Notes: generated by a model from the letters alone, not told the origin. A stretch of 64,000 nucleotides of DNA from Dromiciops gliroides (GCF_019393635.1 NC_057863.1:3982647-4046646), one strand, 5' to 3'. Counted from the stretch's first letter, positions 22,300 to 32,830 are shown. Program-made: numbers and translations.

Positions 22300-23335
22300 A
22301 CAAAACAGGAAGACTTCCTTCCTATGTCTCTGGGCTCTTCCCAGGTTCCAAGGACTATCTCCTTTTCCTCCCACTCCCAGCCTGCAATCCACAATGATCA
22401 CGCTGACCCATAAAACAACAGCCAGGTGGGGCAGTGGTGTTCACTTTCAGAGTGAAAGGGGATCCTGCCTGCCTGGCTCACTGAAAGGAAACACCAGAAG
22501 GTGGCTTAAAGGTCTGGGTGGGGAAGTGGGACTGAGTTTGATCTGAGCGCACAGTGGCAGGGGTCACAGCAGGTTTCACAGCTCCATGAAGCCCTCGCCC
22601 CCACCCCCAGCACATGTGGCCAGGGAGAGGCTGCTGGAAGGTGAGACTCCAGGACATCATGAAATGAAGATCTGAAGGATGCCTTCCTTCCCCATAAGCC
22701 CCCCCTCCCCCCCACGGCAGAAGGATTAGTCACCAGAACTTCACCTGTCCCTATTCAATCCAAGCTTGGCCCAGGCCATGATCAAAGGCCCCAAGATCCA
22801 TCAGAGGGGCTGGTTTGAGATATCACAGCTGCACATGGGAGACACCAAGAAGTCCCCACCCTCCCAGATGCCACTGTGCACATGACTGGGGGCCAAAGCT
22901 AAGCACACCCAGCTCTAAGCACTCCCTCCATTCCCTCCAAGGTCCTGTTGGTGCAGGAAGCCAGACACCTCAGGACAAAGTGGCTCGCATCCCATTGAGC
23001 TATGCTTCACCTGGGGTCTGCTGCCCACCAACACTATGTCTAAGCCATCACTTGTACTTCCCTTTCCACACCCCCCACCTCAGACTGGTGGCTCTCTGAG
23101 GTCAGGGGCCATGGCTTCTCCTCCTGCCATACCTCTCCAAAGTGACTTTTATCCATGGACTGCTCCAGAATGGAAAGCTAACATACTATGTGAAAACGTC
23201 TGTTGCCTGACATGGTTCCAGCTGCCCACACTCAAGGGTTGGCACTGAGTACCTGACTGCTCTTCCACTGGTGACATATGTCTACCCTCTGGACTTAGAC
23301 ACCTGTGAATCCCAGAGGACATCAGCCTTTTGGGG
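22300..23335. other. Mostly unique sequence, no gene recognised
   Basis: Pyrimidine-rich text at about 23000-23110 ('GTGGCTCTCTGAGGTCAGG') may be a decayed L2 3' end. No exon is recognised. Confidence 0.35.
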
Positions 23336-23356
23336 TTGAGTCAAGATGGATGAGTC

Positions 23357-23525
23357 TGGTTTTGGTTTTGGTTTTGGGGTTTTTTTTGGCAGGGCAATGA
23401 AGGTTAAGTGACTTGCCCAGGGTCACACAGCTAGTTAAGTGTCAAGTGTCTGATGCTGGATTTGAACTCAGGTTCTCCTGAATCCAAGGCCAGTGCTTTA
23501 TCCACTATGCCACCTAGCTGCCTTT
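23357..23525 (-). mobile_element. Marsupial tRNA-CORE SINE, antisense (left member of a pair)
   Basis: A T-rich tail with GGTTTT units at the left is followed by antisense CORE 'CTTGCCCAGGGTCACACAGC' and the reversed head 'CCACTATGCCACCTAGCTGCC' near 23500-23521. It lies inside the outer duplication that also brackets the next SINE. Confidence 0.9.
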
Positions 23526-23635
23526 TTTTTTTTTTTAAGAAAAGCCATCTTTATTTCTTTTCTTTTGTTCTGTTTTTGGCAGGGCAATGAGGGTTAAGTG
23601 ACTTACCCAGGGTCACACAGCTTGTAAGCTGCCCC
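23526..23635 (-). mobile_element. Internally deleted marsupial SINE, antisense (right member of a pair)
   Basis: A T-rich tail precedes 'GGCAGGGCAATGAGGGTTAAG' and 'CAGGGTCACACAGCTTGTAAG', and the copy then jumps straight to the head remnant 'CTGCCCC'; the box B part is missing. It is followed at 23636 by CAAGATGGATGAATC, nearly identical to CAAGATGGATGAGTC at 23342-23356. Confidence 0.85.
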
Positions 23636-23724
23636 CAAGATGGATGAATCGGATACATTTCCAGCTATAGAAACGGAGTGGGCTCCTCAAAGCAAACTCT
23701 TCCATGGGGGCATGTGTGGAGCAA

Positions 23725-23778
23725 TAAGCATTTATTAATCACTTTCTCTGCACCAAGCCCTGGGCAGTGACCCAGTGA
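23725..23778 (-). mobile_element. L2 3' end scrap, antisense
   Basis: The words 'CAATAAGCATTTATTAATC' and 'GCACCAAGCCCTGGGCAGTG' are the antisense L2 terminus. Confidence 0.5.
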
Positions 23779-23789
23779 CCTTTAGATGA

Positions 23790-23944
23790 GAGGAAGAAAG
23801 CTGAGTTTCTAGGGCCGGCTCTGCTGCTAGCTGGATGGGTCACCCTAGGCTAGCCACTGACCCAGGCTCTTGATGCCTCAGCTTTGTCAGCAGGACAACT
23901 AGATGGATGAAGTGCACAGTCTGGGAGACCCCCTTAGCTTTAAA
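23790..23944 (+). mobile_element. MIR fragment, sense
   Basis: A 'GCTAGCTGGATGGGTCACCC' CORE and 'GATGCCTCAGCTTTGTC' mark a sense MIR. Confidence 0.5.
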
Positions 23945-24176
23945 TTCTGATATTCAAAGCCCTGCTTAGGTTGGCTCCTGTCCACATAGCCAACTTGAGT
24001 TGCCACAGCTCCCTCTGAAGACTCCTGACACCCACCTCTGTCATGTTCCAGTGAAGGGAAGGAGGGACAAAAGTTTTCTCTTGTCTTCCAAGCATGAGCT
24101 ACTTATTTCTGGACTCCAAGTCTTTGCTGAGGCTGTGTCCCAGGTCAGAATGTCCTGTACCATGCCCCAGCCTCCA
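23945..24176 (+). mobile_element. L2 fragment, sense
   Basis: The passage 'TTCAAAGCCCTGCTTAGGTTG' continues with 'TCTTTGCTGAGGCTGTGTCCC', equivalents of the L2 3' UTR. Confidence 0.6.
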
Positions 24177-24177
24177 G

Positions 24178-24510
24178 TTGAGGCAGTGTGGTACAGGAGA
24201 AAGAGGGCTTCATCTGGAGTTAAAGGACCTGGGTTCTAATTCTGGTTCTGCTAATTACTCTCCAAGGGACTTTGGGAAACTCACTTCCCCCCTCAGTTTT
24301 ATCCCCTGTAAAGTTCATGTGTGTGTGTGTGGGGCAGAAATCCTGATTTCAAACCCCTCCTCTGATGCTTCTTATTTGTGTGACCTTGGGTAAGTAACTT
24401 CCCTCTGGGCTGCCTTTCTTTCTCTCAATGGGAAAATGAGGCGTTCAGACTCTACAGCCTCTCAGGTCTTTCCATCTTGGGTCTGATTCTCCTATGGTCC
24501 TCTCAGTTCT
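24178..24510 (+). mobile_element. Two MIR SINEs in tandem, sense
   Basis: The first (24178-24312) has 'GGACCTGGGTTCTAATTCTGG' and 'GGGACTTTGGGAAACTCAC'. The second (24325-24510) has 'TGTGTGACCTTGGGTAAG' and 'CAATGGGAAAATGAGGCG'. A short (TG)n lies between them. Confidence 0.68.
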
Positions 24511-24595
24511 GACTCTGATGATGACACCCTGTGCCCCAACACACACACACATACTGTATTGGCTGGAAGTCACCTCTACCTCCTTCTGTGCTGAG

Positions 24596-24728
24596 TTCTT
24601 AAGGAGGGATGGGAAGGGAGGGAGGAAGAGAATTTGGAACACAAAGTTTTAAAAAATCGATGTGAAAATTTGTTTTTCCATGTAACTTGGGGAGAATTCT
24701 AAATAAATAAAAATTTATAAAAGAAAGG
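24596..24728 (+). mobile_element. L1 3' UTR tail
   Basis: The 'GGGAGGGAGGAAGAGAATTT' and 'GGAACACAAAGTTTTAAAAA' stretches followed by 'TCCATGTAACTTGGGGAGAA' and 'AAATAAATAAAAATTTATAA' match the marsupial L1 3' terminus. Only the last 130 bp or so is present. Confidence 0.72.
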
Positions 24729-24734
24729 GTAGAG

Positions 24735-25082
24735 AATGGTTTCAGTGGGAACAGCCAAGGAAGGCTTGAAATGGCAAGCTCGGGCATTTGTGTGTGTTTA
24801 TTTTTGTTTTTTCCTGGGCAATAGGGAGCCCCTGGAGCTGCTTGAGCAAAGGAATGATATGTTCATACATGTATGTTAGGTACATCTGTGTGGCAGCTGT
24901 GTGGGGGATGGGTGAGAGAGAAAAGAGACTGGAGGAAGAGAGACCCGTGAGGAAGCTATTGCCATAGCCCAGGGGGAGGGGGTAATGAGGGCCTGCACTG
25001 GGGAGTGTCTTTGGGGTCGGCAGGAGGGGATGAATGTGAGGGGATCATACAGGCAGAATTGGCAAGACTGGCTAACAGAAGA
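24735..25082 (-). mobile_element. L2 3' UTR, antisense
   Basis: Antisense L2 phrases occur in order: 'GGCAATAGGGAGCCCCTGGAG', 'GGAATGATATGTTC', 'GCTATTGCCATAGCCCAGG' and 'ATGAGGGCCTGCACTGGGG'. Confidence 0.78.
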
Positions 25083-25121
25083 AAATGAATTCTGAAGAAG
25101 GGAAGACAGTTGCCTCAAATT

Positions 25122-25402
25122 CCCTCCTTCCTTCCTTCCCTTCCTTCCCTCCCTTCCTTCCTCCTTCCCTCCATTCTTCCTTCCCTTCCTTCCTTCCTTC
25201 CTTCCTTCCTTCCTTCCTTCCTTCCTTCCTTCCTTCCTTCCTTCCTTCCTTCCTTCCTTCCTTCCTTCCTTCTTTCCTTCCTTCCTTCCTTCCTTCCTTC
25301 CTTCCTTCCTTCCTTCCTTCCTTCCTTCCTTCCTTCCTTCCTTCCTTCCTTCCTTCCTTCCTTCCTTCCTTCCTTCCTTCTTTCCTCCCTCCCTCCCTCA
25401 CT
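25122..25402. repeat. (TTCC)n microsatellite, about 280 bp
   Basis: It is nearly pure TTCC from about 25178 to 25379 with rare TTTC units and ragged edges with CCCTCC and CTCA units. Frames in it encode only Pro/Ser/Phe/Leu or Lys/Glu/Gly/Arg repeats. It borders the 3' tail of the antisense L2 that begins at about 25405. Confidence 0.97.
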
Positions 25403-25404
25403 CA

Positions 25405-25522
25405 CTCACTCATTTTTTAAAGAACTTACTATATTGTCAGGCTTTGTGCTCATTGTTGGATATACAAAACAGTCCCTGCCCCAAGGTGCTTCCATTCTCT
25501 TGGAAAGACAGATAGGGACGTA
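25405..25522 (-). mobile_element. L2 3' end, antisense
   Basis: The word order 'ACTTACTATATTGTCAGGC', 'TTTGTGCTCATTGTTGGATAT' and 'CAGTCCCTGCCCCAAGGTGC' is an antisense L2 terminus, with the TTCC array where its tail should be. Confidence 0.65.
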
Positions 25523-25861
25523 AATAGGAGCTACAAACGTGATAAATCTATTTGGGGGGGCACGTATGGGGCAGGGGCTGCCTCCTGGCCCTCAGTCCCT
25601 GGCACTCTCTGCAGCCTGACATTCTGTCCTGCCCTCTCAGGACTTAGAGGGAACAAAGAGAATGGCGCCTTTGTTCTTTCTACCTTTTATCCCCTGTGAA
25701 CCAAAGAGAAAGGTTCAGATGACAGAGGGAGCCAGGGTGGGGGAAGGGTGGCAGCCCTTAGGAGGGGAGCCAGAGCTCACTCTGAGCCAAGCCCTGAGTC
25801 AGCCCTGGACAAATAAGAGACAGACCCACCCTGACTCGGTGCCTTGCAGGAAGCTGCCTCT

Positions 25862-25945
25862 TAGTCTATCAATCCATCAATCAGCCTGCACTCCTTGAAT
25901 GTCTCAGATGGGCCAAGTATTGCTTCAGGCCATGAGGACCTGAGG
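25862..25945 (-). mobile_element. L2 3' end scrap, antisense
   Basis: It has 'CAATCCATCAATCAGCCTGC' and 'GGCCAAGTATTGCTTCAGGC' and is followed by a short (GT)n at about 25952-25972. Confidence 0.45.
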
Positions 25946-26049
25946 AAGAGGTGTGTTGTGTGTGTGTGTGTGGGGGCGGTGCACAGAGATCCAGAGTGAG
26001 GAGTATTAGGAAGGGATCCGGAGCAGTCACAACCTCAGCCCCGAATCAC

Positions 26050-26272
26050 TGTATTGGGCTGGGAGGCAGTGGAAAGAAACTGGGATTGGTACCACAGGAT
26101 CTGGGTTCAAATTCTAGCCCTGTCACTTCACTATTTGACTTCAAATCAGGTCTCAGATGTGTGACCTTGGGCAAATCATTTAACTTACTGAGTCTCAACT
26201 GCCTCATCTGCAAAATTGAAGCAGGGGAAGGATTAGACTGGAAGGGCCCCTGAAGTCGGACCTCAAGGCACT
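26050..26272 (+). mobile_element. MIR SINE, sense
   Basis: It has 'GATCTGGGTTCAAATTCTAGC', then 'GTGTGACCTTGGGCAAATC', 'CTCAACTGCCTCATCTGC', and 'GGAAGGATTAGACTGGAAGG' at the 3' side. Confidence 0.75.
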
Positions 26273-26389
26273 GAGATAAACTCATTTTTGTGAAGGACCA
26301 GAAATGTCCTGGTGTAGATGTTGTTGTTTGTTGTTTTCCCTTTGTAGGTGGGGGGTTGGGAGATGGGCGAGAGCCATTTTCTGTCTCCA

Positions 26390-27020
26390 CGGCATAATGA
26401 AAGTGCAAACTAAAAGAGCCCCAAGAAAAGCGCTGGCTGCTCTAAGTGCTCCCAGCTGAAGTGCAGCTGAGGGGGCTGGGCGCCCCGGTGGCACGTGACC
26501 AATATCTGTCTCCTTAATGAAGTCCCCGCCCCAGCAGCCTTTGTCGCCAGGTGGGCTGGTGGCAGCGCTGGCTCCACTAACGGCAGCTGTCACTCCGGCT
26601 TTTCCAGGTCATGAGCTGGGATGGGCAATGCAGTTTCCTGGAGCCTTATGGATGCAAGTGGGTCCCAATGGGCCCAGCAGGTAAATCGTTACAGACGTGG
26701 CTCTTTTCCATGATAAATTGTCCAGGAGAGTGAAACACGCTGCTGGCCATTAATCTGGGCTAATCAGGTTGAAAGCTGTGTTGTTTCGTTTAGTAATTAA
26801 CTGGTTATTTGGAAAAAATGATCCATGGCTTGGTGCTGGTCTATAGTACTGCGAGGCAGCAGACAATTGTGGGCAGCTGCAGGGGATCTCTGGAGAGCCA
26901 TTCATGCCTTTTCAATTACCGCCATTGGCATATTCTGAAAAATGGCCCTGGCCTGCATCGACACCCAAGGAGAGAACAGTTGACTGAGCAGAGCCCGAGT
27001 CTTGCCGAGTAGAGGTAATT
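26390..27020. promoter_or_regulatory. Candidate conserved noncoding element (enhancer-like)
   Basis: Repeat-free stretch with clustered homeodomain-type words: TAATCT at 26751 and TAATCA at 26761 (one helical turn apart), TAATTA at 26794-26799, CAATTAC near 26913, and ACAATTG followed by CAGCTG near 26863-26880. It carries no open frame of coding character. Function is inferred from motif clustering and the absence of repeats; conservation was not tested. Confidence 0.38.
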
Positions 27021-27808
27021 GCTGGCTCCTTCCATTTACAGACAGGCCTGCTGAGCAGAAGCCAGAGTGGGGGAGGGAGGTTCCCATTTGGGTTTTATGG
27101 GCACCCACTGCCTATAGTTCCATGCATGTACAGTCTTGGGGGAATGTCTGCAATAGAAGGGTGGAAGAAGGAAGTGTAGACACCCTCCAGCCCTTGAATG
27201 CTGGTCAAGATCCTGGAGGACATCATTCATCCCCAGCCAGAGGCTTGAGTGGGAACCCCGGGCTCACCTGGAGAGTTAGGTTGGAAAGGCAGAGATCTGC
27301 CACTTTGTTCCCCTTAGCAAGAACCTTAACCTTGCTGGGAAGAGGAAATGAGCATCCCAACGGTAACCCCAGCATATATGGGCTCTACAATTATTATTAT
27401 TATACGGGGTAAGTGAAAAAGTATCTGTGATGCCCCCAGGAAAGGGAGTCCTCCACTTGACCCAGCTAGCAATCCAGAGCAGACATCTGATCCAAGTCAG
27501 GCCTGAACAAGCATTCCGCTTGCAACACACCTACAGCGGTCAGCTAGACACTGCTTGGAGGTCTTTGATGAGGACTCTGCTACTACAGCCCTTCCCCATG
27601 CAGTGCTGAGCCCCGTTTGCCTGCCCTATGGCTGGGGGTCAAGCTGATTCTCTGTGGCATTTCATTTTGCCCTCCATTTGTCCCAAGGTCCTAGCTCTCA
27701 TTCTTCAGAGGAGGCCCTATGCTCAAGCATCATAGGGCCAGAACATCTGTCTCTACCTACTCCCAGCTCTCATCCTTTTCTTAAAGCAGAGAAATATTGG
27801 GAGAAGAG
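27021..27808. other. Unique sequence, no gene recognised
   Basis: A short (ATT)n tract lies at about 27390-27404. No repeat or exon is recognised. Confidence 0.4.
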
Positions 27809-27809
27809 C

Positions 27810-27908
27810 TTAGAGCCCATGCAATCCAACCTCATTATCTTTCAGAAAAGTAAACTGAGGTTCAGAGAGAGAAGAGACTCACAATCGGTCGCCTGACTCC
27901 ATCCCCAC
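27810..27908 (-). mobile_element. MIR-family fragment, antisense
   Basis: It has 'AGAGCCCATGCAATCCAACC' and 'GTAAACTGAGGTTCAGAGAG' and ends 'GTCGCCTGACTCC'. Confidence 0.5.
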
Positions 27909-28574
27909 CCCACCCTGTCCCCATAGAGTGCTGTTCTCATAGGATCATATTGCATTGATCACTTTGGAATAGTTTTAACTCTGGAAACAACCCACTATGT
28001 AGACAAGGTCCTTGATTTTCCTGCCTATATCTGCTGCCTTTCGCAGGAACAGCTCAGAAGAGGTTGCCTTTCAGGGACCTCTCAGAAAAATATCAGTAAC
28101 TGCAGGCACTGAGGGACAATGGAAGGAACACTGTCCCCTGCACTCCCAGAAGAGGCATTTCTGAAGATTCATGTACTGGGAATGTGTTTATTACCCTTAA
28201 TGCCAAGGGGATTCTGGTCTGTCTCTTTCAGGAAATTCAATCAGTGAAAATAAACTGACTGTCAACTAAAGCCATTATCTGATTGTTAGAGGGAATTGTA
28301 ATTGTATGAAGCAAATGGTCTGGTGCCTGGGAAGGGAGGGCTTCTCCTTGGCTCCCTTTCCATCAGATAGCTGCTAATTGGAGATGTTCTTAGAGCCCTT
28401 TACTGTTTCCTTCCCTTCCAAAGGACGAGATGAGTTTGCACCACAATGTTGGACACAGCCATGGTGGAAAGACTCCGGATAGGTTTTCTAGAACTGTGAT
28501 GTATCCAGTACAATGGACAGCTCCCCAAAGGGAAGGCTTGGGACCCCACTCCTGGCTCTGTTGCTGCAGAAGTT
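27909..28574. other. Unique sequence, no gene recognised
   Basis: AT-balanced sequence, with 'TAAACTGACTGTCAACTAAAG' near 28250. No repeat, exon or promoter is recognised. Confidence 0.35.
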
Positions 28575-28870
28575 CTGGGAGTACAGATAAACCAGGTCAC
28601 ATCCTTGATCTTTGGGTTACTCACCAGAAGCAGAAGACCTGGGTTCAAATCTAGCCTCAGCCATTTATTAGCTACAAGATACTAAGCAAGTCATTTAACC
28701 CTGTTTGCCTCGGTTTTCTCATCTGCAAAATGGGTGAAGGAAATGGCAAGCCACTTCAAAATCTTTGCTAAGAAAACCCCAAATGGGGTCACAGAGAGTT
28801 GGACTGACTGAAAACGACTGGACAACAAATAAAATAGAAAGAAAAGAAAAAAAATCCTGAGGGAGAAGGT
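28575..28870 (+). mobile_element. Marsupial Mar1-type SINE, sense
   Basis: Box B region 'GACCTGGGTTCAAATCTAGCC' and CORE are followed by the longer 3' part 'GGAAATGGCAAGCCACTTC', 'AAGAAAACCCCAAATGGGG' and 'GACTGAAAACGACTGG', then an A-rich tail. This 3' half is the type I associate with marsupial and monotreme CORE-SINEs (Mar1/Mon1 group). Confidence 0.85.
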
Positions 28871-29227
28871 GACCAAAAAAAACCCAAAAAAACCCACAAC
28901 CAAACAAACAACCCAGCAGCCTGTCTTCTCACTTTGGGAGGCTCATCCAGTTTCCTCTTTGGCATGTGGCCTGCGTGCCTTTGTAGTCTCCATCTGGTAC
29001 AAGTCCAGGGCTTATCTTTAGTTATGTTTATGATGAAAGCTGACCTATCTTGTAAATGTGAACTTTTATTTTTCTGAGTAACCCTTGGGGGAGGGGAGAG
29101 AGAGAGACAGAGCCCGTGATATGGTAGCACCAGGTTAGGTTGGGTTGTTTGTTGACTTTGCTGCTCTCATTGGAGGGCAGGGAGGGGTAGACTACTACAC
29201 TTGGCTCAAGTCTTCACTCAGAATTGA

Positions 29228-29348
29228 ATTCAATAGAATATGACAAACAAATATGAAGTACCTACTATGTGCAAGTCACTGAACCAGGTGTTGGGTCTAC
29301 AAATATAAAAAGGAGGCAGTCTCTGCCCTCACAGATCTGAGAAGAACC
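29228..29348 (-). mobile_element. L2 3' end, antisense
   Basis: It has 'GAAGTACCTACTATGTGC', 'AGGTGTTGGGTCTACAAATA' and 'GCAGTCTCTGCCCTCACAG'. Confidence 0.65.
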
Positions 29349-29689
29349 AACATGTGACACCATGGCCCAGCTCAAAATGACCAGAGGAAAATTCTGGCTA
29401 CCCTGCCTCTTGCCACCATCTTCCCAGATTCCCCCAACAAACATTCTTTTGTTGGTACATTTTGCCCCTACCCAGGGTTCTTTATATGGAAACTCAAAAT
29501 ATAGCTCAAATATTATTTATTTCTAAGTCTCCACAGATGTGAGTAAAAGAGCCCCCAGATCCTGTTCAAGTACACAAGGTAACAGTGCACTCATTGCATT
29601 TCTTGGATTCTACTCCATAGAAAAATCAGAAATCATGTAGAGGACTTAAGGTAGACCATAACACTAAACTAGGTAAAAAATATATTTCC

Positions 29690-30262
29690 TCTTGATTCCC
29701 AAGACTCTCCCCATAACCCTCTGGTTGGTACTCCCCTGGAAGGAAAGTATTCTCCCATGTCACCCCTCTATTTCAACAAACTCCCCTGGCTTCCTGTTTC
29801 TTCTAGGATCAACTAGGACTGCTCCTCTTTCTGAGTTGTCAAGTCCTTCACTCCATGGCTCCAGCCCCTTTTCAAGCCTCAACAGTCCAGCTTTACTGCC
29901 GGTCTTCTTCCTGTTCGTCACACACAACGCTATTTCCTATCTCCACGTCTTTGAGCTGGCTGTCCCCTTTTCCAGGAATGCTCGCCCCATCTAGTGTCAT
30001 CTCTTAGAAACCTGGTTTCCTCTAAGCTCTAGTGTCACTTTCTAGAAGAAACCTTTCCCAGTCATCCTCCTTCCTAAACTGTCTGGTATTTAAATACTTT
30101 TTATAATGTGTATTTATTCTGCATAGATTTATATGTGTCCATGTTCTCTCTCCATTAGAAGGTAAGTTCCTGAGGGCAGGGGCTGTTTTGTTCTTTGTCT
30201 TTATAGTTGCGTATCTAACCCAGTGACCAGTGTAGGGTTGGAGCTTTATTGGTTAATTGTTG
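29690..30262 (+). mobile_element. L2 3' UTR and end, sense
   Basis: Sense L2 phrases occur in order: 'CCCCTGGCTTCCTGTTTCTTC', 'TTTTCCAGGAATGCTCGCCCC', 'GAAACCTTTCCCAGTCATCC' and 'GTAAGTTCCTGAGGGCAGGGG'. Confidence 0.78.
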
Positions 30263-30561
30263 GGGAGTCACTTGACATGGGTTCAGGAATAAAGTTCTAA
30301 TGGCTGATGTCATTCAGATAGGAATGACCAACCAGTGAGAGAGAAAGAGAAAACCTTAGGTAAGAAGGGGGCTTCCCAAAGACCCCCAATGTACAGCTAC
30401 CTGCCTCTTTGCTCAGGTATAAAACCAGCCCTGTTTCTAGGTTAGATGTTTTTCCAGGCCATGTGGTCCTATCTCAGGAAACTTTCTGGATGGCAGCAAG
30501 GATGGGGAACCAGCTGGGAAAATCCAATCCATCCCTTCCCTGAGCTCTTAAGAACAGGTGC

Positions 30562-30642
30562 CTATTTATTTATTCACTCATCCATCCATTTATTTAGTTA
30601 TATATCTATTTATTTATTTATCAATCCATTCATTCATTCATT
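30562..30642. repeat. ATTT/CATT-type simple repeat
   Basis: TTTA, CATC and ATTC units are interspersed. It lies where the tail of the antisense SINE at 30643-30776 should be, and probably grew from it. Confidence 0.75.
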
Positions 30643-30776
30643 TAGCCGGACAATGAGGGTTAAGTGACTTGCCCAAGATCACACAGCTAGTGTCAAGTGT
30701 CTGAGGCCACATTGGAACTCAGGTCCTCCTGAATCCAGGGCCAGTGTTTTATCCACTGCGCCACCAAGCTGCCCCC
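30643..30776 (-). mobile_element. Marsupial tRNA-CORE SINE, antisense
   Basis: 'GACAATGAGGGTTAAGTGACTTGCC' type CORE, antisense box B 'GGAACTCAGGTCCTCCTG' and reversed head 'GCGCCACCAAGCTGCCCC' are present. A small deletion lies in the CORE. Confidence 0.88.
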
Positions 30777-31509
30777 CAAGTGTTTATTTTCAATGTCTCA
30801 CTGCCTAGTTCAGGGGGAGAGGGGTCCTAATTCACAGAAGCAAAGGGCTTAGAGTCTAGCAGTCACCTTGTTCTCTGCCTATATGGTTGAGGTAAGACAA
30901 CTGAGGCCCAGAGAGGGGCGGGGCACATGAACCCACTGAGATAGCCTAGGCCAAGTCCGGCACATGGCATGGCGGGGGGAGGCAGGAAGATCGCTTTTTC
31001 TCTTGAAGAGTCCAGTCTGCTGAGTGAGAGCCTGAGCTGGGCATACAGGCTTGCCACTAATCTACAGCATAGTCAGTCATGTGAAGAAATGGCGTCGGAA
31101 GCTTCTTGCTGAGAATTCTGGGACTGCTCCCAGAGAACAGTGCCCCACCTGGTCCTCAGGTTCCCAGGGCAGAGGTTCCCTGCCAAGGGTTGGGCATGGG
31201 AGCCGCTGGACTGAGACCTGTTCCTATGGCCTGCAGAGTCTATGAGAAGGCAGACAGCCCGAGTGAGCCACCAGCAGCTCTGAGAGCAGACCGGATAACC
31301 AAGAGAAGTAGAGTTTATCCCGTTTGTGGAGACCTGGGAAGCACTGACTTGCTTCTGAGATGATGAGACAGGCAGAGGGTACCTGGGGGAGATGCCAAGG
31401 ACAGAAACATCCTGGTGCCCCCCCCACTGACTTGGTTTGTTTCTCGGTGTCTCTGTAGCAAGTGGCCCCAGGCCCAGGCAGGGCCAAGCTCACAAGGCAC
31501 AGAGAACCA

Positions 31510-31692
31510 CAGCGCTAGGTCCCTAGAGCTACAAAAGGGACCCTGAAGGGGGTCAGATCCAACTCCCTCATGTTACGCTCAAGGCAGAGAAGCAGAGGCT
31601 CAGAGAGGGGAAGGGACTTGCCCAGAGCCACACAGCTAGAAGGTGTTGAACCCGGGTCTCCTTGACCACAGCCAAGTCCAGGGTCTTACTCT
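31510..31692 (-). mobile_element. MIR-family SINE, antisense
   Basis: It has 'GGTCAGATCCAACTCCCTC', 'GAGGCTCAGAGAGGGGAAG', 'GACTTGCCCAGAGCCACACAG' and 'GAACCCGGGTCTCC'. Confidence 0.7.
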
Positions 31693-31998
31693 GCTCAGGA
31701 TGGCAGTGCAGTCATCCGGAAATGGACCCCTGGGGGTTTATCCACCACAAAGGAAACAAGAAGGACTTGTGGCAGAGCCCCCAGACAAGGCTCATCCTTT
31801 CTGGGGCTGGGGGCGTCTGGTGGGCTAAAGGCACCGTCCAGACACAGAGAAAGCATTTGGGCTGGCTGAGCTATCAGGGTAAGCATGCCTAGAACCGTCA
31901 GAAATATCACATCCACTTGTTCACAAGAAAGCATTAGATGTGCAGGTGTGGGACTGCACTGCAAAGGAGCCTTCTTTCTGTTTGGGTAAAGCAGCTGC

Positions 31999-32028
31999 AG
32001 AATCGAAGAGGGAGGGAGGGAGGGAGGG
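31999..32028. repeat. (GGGA)n short tract
   Basis: A few GGGA units lie between unique flanks. Confidence 0.7.
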
Positions 32029-32619
32029 GGGATGTAAGCTGGCTCTGCCGCCTCCTTCTTGAGTCAGGGTCCATGGCAGAAGCATCAAATGTCTAGCGCT
32101 CCCTGGACTGTGCTGGACCAAAGGTCTCCTTGGAGGAGCCAAGATCCAGGCCCAAGCCCTGCAAGTGCCCCAAACATCTGTGGATGAGTCACTCCCAACC
32201 TCACTGCCCCCCGCAACTAGTGAGCACCCGCTGGATGCCAGAGGTGATACGCTTCAGAGGAACAGCTGAGATCTGCCTCAGTGGAGGGTCTTCTACAATG
32301 GGATTGCCTCGTATCTATAAAAACACATATCTTGACCAAAAACATTCTAATGCACAGCAAGGAAATCAAGGATCGCTGGAGGGAATCCCTGTGGGGAAAG
32401 CTGAGAAGCTTCATTCCCCACAGGCCACGGAGGCAGAGGTGGAGCCCAGTTGGGCCTCTCCAGCCCAGTCCACTTGTTTGCCCTCCCTAGCCATTGTCTC
32501 TGAACCAACTGTCCTCACTATTGCAATCCTTTGATACAGCATGAAAAGAGAGAACGGACCCGGGAAAAGGGAGAGAGGGAGAGGCTTGGGAGCTGGGGGG
32601 AGGGCCCCAGAACCATAAT

Positions 32620-32830
32620 GCCCATGGGCCCCATAAAGAGCCAGTGTATTAAACCTGCTTTGGGAGGTCGGAGCGGAGGCCACGGCAGTGGCCAGCCCAC
32701 AGGCTGAGCTATGCAAACTCGGCCAGGCTTAGTGGGCCAGTTAATGAAAGCCCCCAACTGGGGGGACCGGCGTCGGCTTGTAATACTTACATCAAGGCCA
32801 CACAGAAACTCTCGATCCCTTAAGCCCCAC
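32620..32830. promoter_or_regulatory. Candidate conserved noncoding block
   Basis: Repeat-free and CpG-retaining, with ATGCAAA near 32711, 'CCAGTTAATGAAAGCC' near 32738-32753 and a mixed GC/AT texture unlike the flanks. It directly precedes the CA-rich tract. Function is inferred only. Confidence 0.27.

Noticed and set aside
21910..22546. A 191-codon Thr/His-rich frame and a CRISPR-like pattern of repeats with spacers
   Set aside because: The repeats are CA tracts and a three-copy minisatellite whose 'spacers' are themselves repeated. There are no unique spacers, no cas genes, and the host is a mammal.
25072..25523. Long open frames of repeated Pro-Ser-Phe-Leu or Lys-Glu-Gly-Arg units on both strands
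   Set aside because: They are translations of the (TTCC)n microsatellite; any frame without stops in a 4-bp repeat gives such a product.
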